From: an uncultured Beijerinckiaceae bacterium
GTDB taxonomy: Bacteria > Pseudomonadota > Alphaproteobacteria > Rhizobiales > Beijerinckiaceae
Direction of reading: 5' to 3'
Length of the DNA: 11,245 nucleotides
NCBI GenBank assembly: GCA_937873345.1
Contig: CALMRL010000368.1
Span: 1 to 11,245 of the forward strand
Part shown: positions 8,064 to 11,245 of the stretch, piece by piece
Layout of the letters: each line of letters begins with the position of its first letter
Position numbering within the stretch: position 1 is the first letter of the stretch
The notes under the pieces: generated by a model
The model's input: only the letters and a program-made list of their open reading frames with translations
What the model was told of the DNA's origin: nothing
The model's database searches: none
Made by a program: the position numbers and the translations under genes

Positions 8064-10205
8064 TCAGACGTGCGCCAGCACCGCCAGCAGCAGCAGCGCC
8101 ACGATGTTGGTGATCTTGATCGCCGGGTTCACCGCGGGGCCGGCCGTGTCCTTGTAGGGGTCGCCGACGGTGTCGCCGGTCACCGACGCCTTGTGCGCGT
8201 CGCCGCCCTTGAGGTGGCGCACGCCGTCCTTGTCGACGAAGCCGTCCTCGAAGGACTTCTTGGCGTTGTCCCAGGCACCGCCTCCGCTCGTCATCGAGAT
8301 CGCCACGAAGAGGCCGTTGACGATCACGCCGAGCAGCGAGGCGCCGAGCGCGGCGAAGGCCGAGGCCTTGGAGCCGGAGATGAACAGCACGCCGAAGTAG
8401 ACGACGATCGGCGCCAGCACTGGCAGCAGCGAGGGCACGATCATCTCCTTGATCGCGGCCTTGGTCAGCAGGTCGACGGCGCGGGCGTAGTTCGGCCGGC
8501 TGGCGCCGGTCATGATGCCGGGGTCTTCGCGGAACTGCCGGCGGACCTCCTCGACCACCGAGCCGGCGGCGCGGCCGACGGCGGTCATCGCGACGCCGCC
8601 GAAGAGGTAGGGGATCAGGCCGCCGAAGATCAGGCCGGCGACGACGTAGGGGTTCGACAGGTCGAAGGAGATCGTGCCGATGCCGGCGAAGTACCTGTAC
8701 TGGTCGGGATGGCCGGCGAAGTAGGTGAGGTCGAAGTTGTAGGCGGCGAACAGCACCAGCGCGCCGAGGCCGGCGGAGCCGATGGCATAGCCCTTGGTCA
8801 CCGCCTTGGTGGTGTTGCCCACCGCGTCGAGCGCATCGGTGGAGTGCCGCACCTCGGGCGGCAGGCCCGCCATCTCGGCGATGCCGCCGGCGTTGTCGGT
8901 GACCGGGCCGAAGGCATCCAGCGCCACGATCATCCCGGCGAGGCCGAGCATGGTGGTGACCGAGATCGCCAAGCCGAACAGGCCGGCGAGCTGGAAGGTG
9001 GCGATGATACCGCCGATGATGACCAGCGCGGGCAGAGCGGTCGACTCCAGCGACACCGCCAGCCCCTGGATGACGTTGGTGCCGTGGCCGGTGACGGAGG
9101 CCTGGGCGATCGACATCACCGGACGCTTGCCGGTGCCGGTGTAGTATTCGGTGATGACGACGATCAGCGCCGTCACCACCAGGCCGACGAGCCCGCACTC
9201 GAACAGCCGCAGCCCGGTGATCGGCGTGGTGCCGGCGATGCCCACCGTGCCGAAGCCGACGGTGAAGAAGGTCGCGATGGCTAGACCGGCGATCGACAGC
9301 AGGCCGGTGACGATCAGACCCTTGTAGAGCGCTCCCATGATCGAGTTGTTGGCGCCGAGCCTCACGAAATAGGTGCCGACGATCGAGGTGACGATGCAGG
9401 TCGCGCAGATCGCCAGGGGATAGAGCATCGCCATCCGCAGCACCGGCTGCTGGCCGAAGAAGATGGCGGCGAGCACCATCGTCGCGACCACGGTGACGGC
9501 ATAGGTCTCGAAGAGGTCGGCGGCCATGCCGGCGCAGTCGCCGACGTTGTCACCCACGTTGTCGGCGATGGTGGCGGGGTTGCGCGGATCGTCCTCGGGG
9601 ATGCCGGCCTCGACCTTGCCCACGAGGTCGGCGCCGACGTCCGCGCCCTTGGTGAAGATGCCGCCGCCGAGCCGGGCGAAGATCGAGATCAGCGAGGCAC
9701 CGAAGCCGAGCGCCACCAGCGCGTCGACCACTTCGCGCGAGTTCGGCTCGTGCTTCAAGAAGCCGGTGAGCACGCCGTAGGTGCCGGCGACGCCGAGCAG
9801 GGCGAGGCCTGCCACCAGCATGCCGGTGATCGCGCCGGCCTTGAAGGAGATGTCGAGACCGCGCGCCAGCGACAGCGAGGCGCCCTGCGCCGTGCGGACG
9901 TTGGCGCGAACCGAGACGTTCATGCCGATGAAGCCGGCGGCGCCCGACAGCACGGCGCCGATCAGGAAGCCGACCGCCACCGGCCAGGAGAGCAGCAGGC
10001 CGAGCACCACGAAGATCACGGCGCCGACAACGGCGATGGTCGCGTACTGCCGGCGGAGGTAGGCCTGCGCGCCCTCGGCGATGGCGCCGGCGATCTCGCG
10101 CATCCGCGGCGTGCCGGTGTCGGCGGCAAGCAGCTGCGAGGAGGTGACGATCCCGTAGACGATCGACAGCAGACCGCCGCCGATGACCAGCCAAATGCCC
10201 AGCAT
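8064..10205 (-). CDS. hppA: K+-independent proton-translocating membrane pyrophosphatase
   Basis: HppA hydrolyses pyrophosphate and pumps protons across the inner (or acidocalcisome-like) membrane; the family has about 16 membrane helices. The 713-residue protein carries the substrate-site motif DVGADLVGKVE (189-199), DNVGDNVGD (215-223), DAFGPVTDNAGG (430-441), NYARAVD, GGGAWDNAKK (641-650) and GDTVGDPYKDTAGPAVN (677-693), all complete. The sequence GNTTKAVTKG has Lys at 467 and Thr at 470, the positions that mark the K+-independent subclass (Ala at the first position in K+-dependent enzymes). The frame extends to a TTG at 10253, but ATG 10205 is preferred: it starts directly with the first membrane helix (MLGIWLVIGGGLLS), as in relatives, and has a GGGA six bases upstream. 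It is divergent from the decarboxylase-family gene. Neighbouring hppA and thiL agrees with my recollection of alphaproteobacterial gene order. Confidence 0.96.
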   Translation of the reverse strand: MLGIWLVIGGGLLSIVYGIVTSSQLLAADTGTPRMREIAGAIAEGAQAYLRRQYATIAVVGAVIFVVLGLLLSWPVAVGFLIGAVLSGAAGFIGMNVSVRANVRTAQGASLSLARGLDISFKAGAITGMLVAGLALLGVAGTYGVLTGFLKHEPNSREVVDALVALGFGASLISIFARLGGGIFTKGADVGADLVGKVEAGIPEDDPRNPATIADNVGDNVGDCAGMAADLFETYAVTVVATMVLAAIFFGQQPVLRMAMLYPLAICATCIVTSIVGTYFVRLGANNSIMGALYKGLIVTGLLSIAGLAIATFFTVGFGTVGIAGTTPITGLRLFECGLVGLVVTALIVVITEYYTGTGKRPVMSIAQASVTGHGTNVIQGLAVSLESTALPALVIIGGIIATFQLAGLFGLAISVTTMLGLAGMIVALDAFGPVTDNAGGIAEMAGLPPEVRHSTDALDAVGNTTKAVTKGYAIGSAGLGALVLFAAYNFDLTYFAGHPDQYRYFAGIGTISFDLSNPYVVAGLIFGGLIPYLFGGVAMTAVGRAAGSVVEEVRRQFREDPGIMTGASRPNYARAVDLLTKAAIKEMIVPSLLPVLAPIVVYFGVLFISGSKASAFAALGASLLGVIVNGLFVAISMTSGGGAWDNAKKSFEDGFVDKDGVRHLKGGDAHKASVTGDTVGDPYKDTAGPAVNPAIKITNIVALLLLAVLAHV

Positions 10206-10373
10206 GAGCGTTCCCAGCCCGTGTTGTTCGCGAGCCGTCAGACGCGACGGCAACGATCCTTACGTCGTCGCGCTTCTTTCCGCACGTCATTCCCCTCTGA
10301 CGGCGGGCGGCAGCGCTTATGGCCGCGCTCAAGACCGCACCCCAACCCTCCCGTCAACCGCGACTTTCGGTGC
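10206..10373. other. Divergent intergenic region between hppA and the decarboxylase-family gene
   Basis: These 168 bases separate two outward-facing genes and must hold at least the hppA promoter. A TTGACG-like hexamer occurs on the - strand (complement of about 10352-10357), but no convincing -10 element follows at proper spacing, so I do not call a promoter. No riboswitch-like fold, repeat or small gene is evident. Confidence 0.45.
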
Positions 10374-11006
10374 ATGATGCAACGCCAAGCCCTCGCCCTG
10401 ATCCCGACAGGCCTCGTTGCGCCCGCGCGCGGCGCGGAGCGCTTCCCGCCGATCCCGCCCGACGCGATGACGGCGGAGCAGCGCGCCGTTGCCGATGCGA
10501 TCGCGTCGGGGCCGCGCAAGAATGGATCGGGTCCCTTCGACGCTTGGCTGCGTTCGCCGGTGCTGGCCGACCGGCTGCAGAAGGTCGGCGAATACGTGCG
10601 CTTCCAGTCCTCGCTGCCGAAGCGCCTGAACGAGTTCGCGATCCTGATCGCCGGGCGCTGGTGGAACTCGCGGTTCGAGTGGGCCTACCATTATCCCCTG
10701 GCGATCGGGGAAGGCGTGCCGGCGGGCGTGCTCGCCGACCTCTCGCGCGGCATCGAGCCCTCGGGCATGACGGCGGATGAGGGGCTGGTGTATCGCTTCT
10801 CGAGCGAGCTGCGCCGCGCGCGAACGGTGTCGGACGCCACCTACGACGCGACCTTGAAGCGCTTCGGCGAGCGCGGCGTGATCGACCTCGTGGCCGTCGC
10901 CGGCTACTACGACACGGTATGCATGACGCTGAACGTCGCCGATGTGCCGGTGCCGGCCGGCAGCAAGGCGCCGCCGCTCGACCCGCTGCCGGAAGCAACG
11001 CGATAG
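10374..11006 (+). CDS. Carboxymuconolactone decarboxylase (CMD/AhpD-like) family protein
   Basis: A 210-residue all-helical protein of the CMD family, which includes aromatic-pathway decarboxylases and AhpD-type peroxidase partners. Landmarks are SGPFDAWLRSPVLADRLQKV (52-71), RFQSSLPKRLNEFAILIAGR with E88, FEWAYHYPLA with E102 and H106, SDATYDATLKRFGERGVIDL, and GYYDTVCMTLNV. There is no CxxC; the only cysteine is C183, so an AhpD-like disulfide reductase role is unlikely and the protein belongs to the Cys-less branch. The N-terminal 21 residues (basic, then ALALI..TGLVA.PARGA) look like a weak or decayed signal peptide before ERFPPIPP, where relatives begin their mature sequence, so export to the periplasm is possible. 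ATG 10374 or 10377 could be the start; ATG 10467 would give a leaderless form. The physiological role is unknown. Confidence 0.85.
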   Translation: MMQRQALALIPTGLVAPARGAERFPPIPPDAMTAEQRAVADAIASGPRKNGSGPFDAWLRSPVLADRLQKVGEYVRFQSSLPKRLNEFAILIAGRWWNSRFEWAYHYPLAIGEGVPAGVLADLSRGIEPSGMTADEGLVYRFSSELRRARTVSDATYDATLKRFGERGVIDLVAVAGYYDTVCMTLNVADVPVPAGSKAPPLDPLPEATR

Positions 11007-11019
11007 GCCTTCCTATCGC
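11000..11019. terminator. Hairpin overlapping the decarboxylase-family stop codon
   Basis: GCGATAGG (11000-11007) and CCTATCGC (11012-11019) form a perfect 8-base-pair stem with a CCTT loop; the TAG stop lies in the left arm. It sits between two convergent genes and could end transcription of either, but no U-tract follows. Confidence 0.5.
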
Positions 11020-11036
11020 TGCCCTGCTTTCCGCTT

Positions 11037-11058
11037 GCGCTTGTCGAAGATCAAGCGC
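11037..11058. terminator. Second hairpin between the convergent decarboxylase-family gene and thiL
   Basis: GCGCTTG (11037-11043) and CAAGCGC (11052-11058) pair perfectly over 7 bases around an 8-base loop. It lies 13 bases beyond the thiL stop on the - strand, which suits a 3' stem or terminator for thiL. A U-tract is again missing. Confidence 0.4.
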
Positions 11059-11071
11059 CCGCGTTGACGCA

Positions 11072-11245
11072 TCACGTGAAGTGCTGGAAGCTCGTCCTTT
11101 CCACGGGCATGGCCAGCCCCTCGGCGTCGAGCAGCGTCACGCCGTCGCCTGGGCCGGCCGTGCCGATCGCGGTCACGGCGATGCCGGCGTCGCACGCCGC
11201 GGCCTCGAAGGCGAGCTGCGCCTCCGCCGGCACGGCGCACAGCAC
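11072..11245 (-). CDS. thiL: Thiamine-monophosphate kinase, C-terminal fragment
   Basis: Only the last 57 codons are inside the window; the gene continues beyond base 11245. ThiL phosphorylates thiamine monophosphate to the active cofactor thiamine diphosphate in the cytosol. The visible part reads as the end of the second domain: VLCAVPAEAQLAFEAAACDA, then GIAVTAIGTAGPGDGVTLLD and the tail RTSFQHF. That order (a strand with PxE, a helix, 'G..VT.IG', a short hairpin ending in LLDAEG, and a C-terminal S/W-x-HF) matches the ThiL C-terminus as I know it. The frame ends with TGA at 11072-11074. An alternative - strand frame at 11013-11240 is Arg-rich and is a shadow. The gene lies in the same orientation as hppA, on the far side of the + strand decarboxylase-family gene. 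Confidence 0.72.
   Translation of the reverse strand: MLCAVPAEAQLAFEAAACDAGIAVTAIGTAGPGDGVTLLDAEGLAMPVERTSFQHFT

Noticed and set aside
8070..9284. 404-codon + strand frame opposite hppA
   Set aside because: Antisense to hppA, whose motifs are complete; the translation is His/Asp/Gly/Arg-rich low complexity.
10206..10253. TTG start at 10253 for hppA
   Set aside because: It would add a charged 16-residue leader before the first membrane helix, while ATG 10205 begins at that helix as in related proteins and has its own GGGA.
9750..10373. Upstream extension of the decarboxylase-family frame into hppA
   Set aside because: The extension is antisense to hppA coding sequence and has low-complexity composition; the recognisable protein starts near 10374.
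11013..11240. 75-codon - strand frame over the thiL end
   Set aside because: The translation is almost all Arg, Gly and Ala; the neighbouring frame gives a clear ThiL C-terminus.

Overview
The DNA is very GC-rich, avoids AT-rich codons and is densely coded. The gene content (a K+-independent membrane pyrophosphatase beside thiL, a purB of the 435-residue type, an alphaproteobacterial-style Nudix hydrolase) suggests an alphaproteobacterium, probably of the order Hyphomicrobiales (Rhizobiales) and possibly near the Methylobacteriaceae. The taxonomy is inferred from remembered family patterns; no search was run.

Left part (1-5764, + strand): one tightly packed operon of six genes, each overlapping the next by exactly 4 bases (GTGA or ATGA). 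In order: the C-terminal part of an unrecognised protein cut by the window edge; a Gfo/Idh/MocA-family NAD(P)-dependent oxidoreductase; a YcaO-family ATP-dependent enzyme; a sugar-isomerase-like TIM barrel protein; a family-4 glycosyltransferase; and a PIG-L/LmbE-type zinc deacetylase whose reading frame is interrupted by one in-frame TAG. This looks like a small biosynthetic cluster joining sugar or cyclitol chemistry (oxidoreductase, TIM barrel), glycosyl transfer, N-deacetylation and a YcaO activation step. The product is unknown and no precursor peptide is visible. It is the most interesting part of the window.

Middle part (5769-7983, - strand): a Nudix hydrolase ending 4 bases from the operon's last stop; a 150-base spacer with a long inverted repeat; purB (adenylosuccinate lyase), complete in content but frameshifted near 7167; and a small conserved-looking protein of 63 residues with a strong ribosome binding site.

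Right part (8064-11245): hppA, a proton-pumping pyrophosphatase (- strand); a divergent carboxymuconolactone decarboxylase-family gene (+ strand); two small hairpins; and the C-terminal end of thiL (thiamine-monophosphate kinase, - strand), which runs off the window.

Two genes carry lesions: an amber stop in the deacetylase and a frameshift in purB that fits a net loss of about 10 bases. Because purB is normally needed for purine synthesis, sequence or assembly error must be considered alongside real gene loss. No tRNA, rRNA, CRISPR array, insertion sequence or attachment site was seen. No gene-free stretch exceeds about 170 bases.
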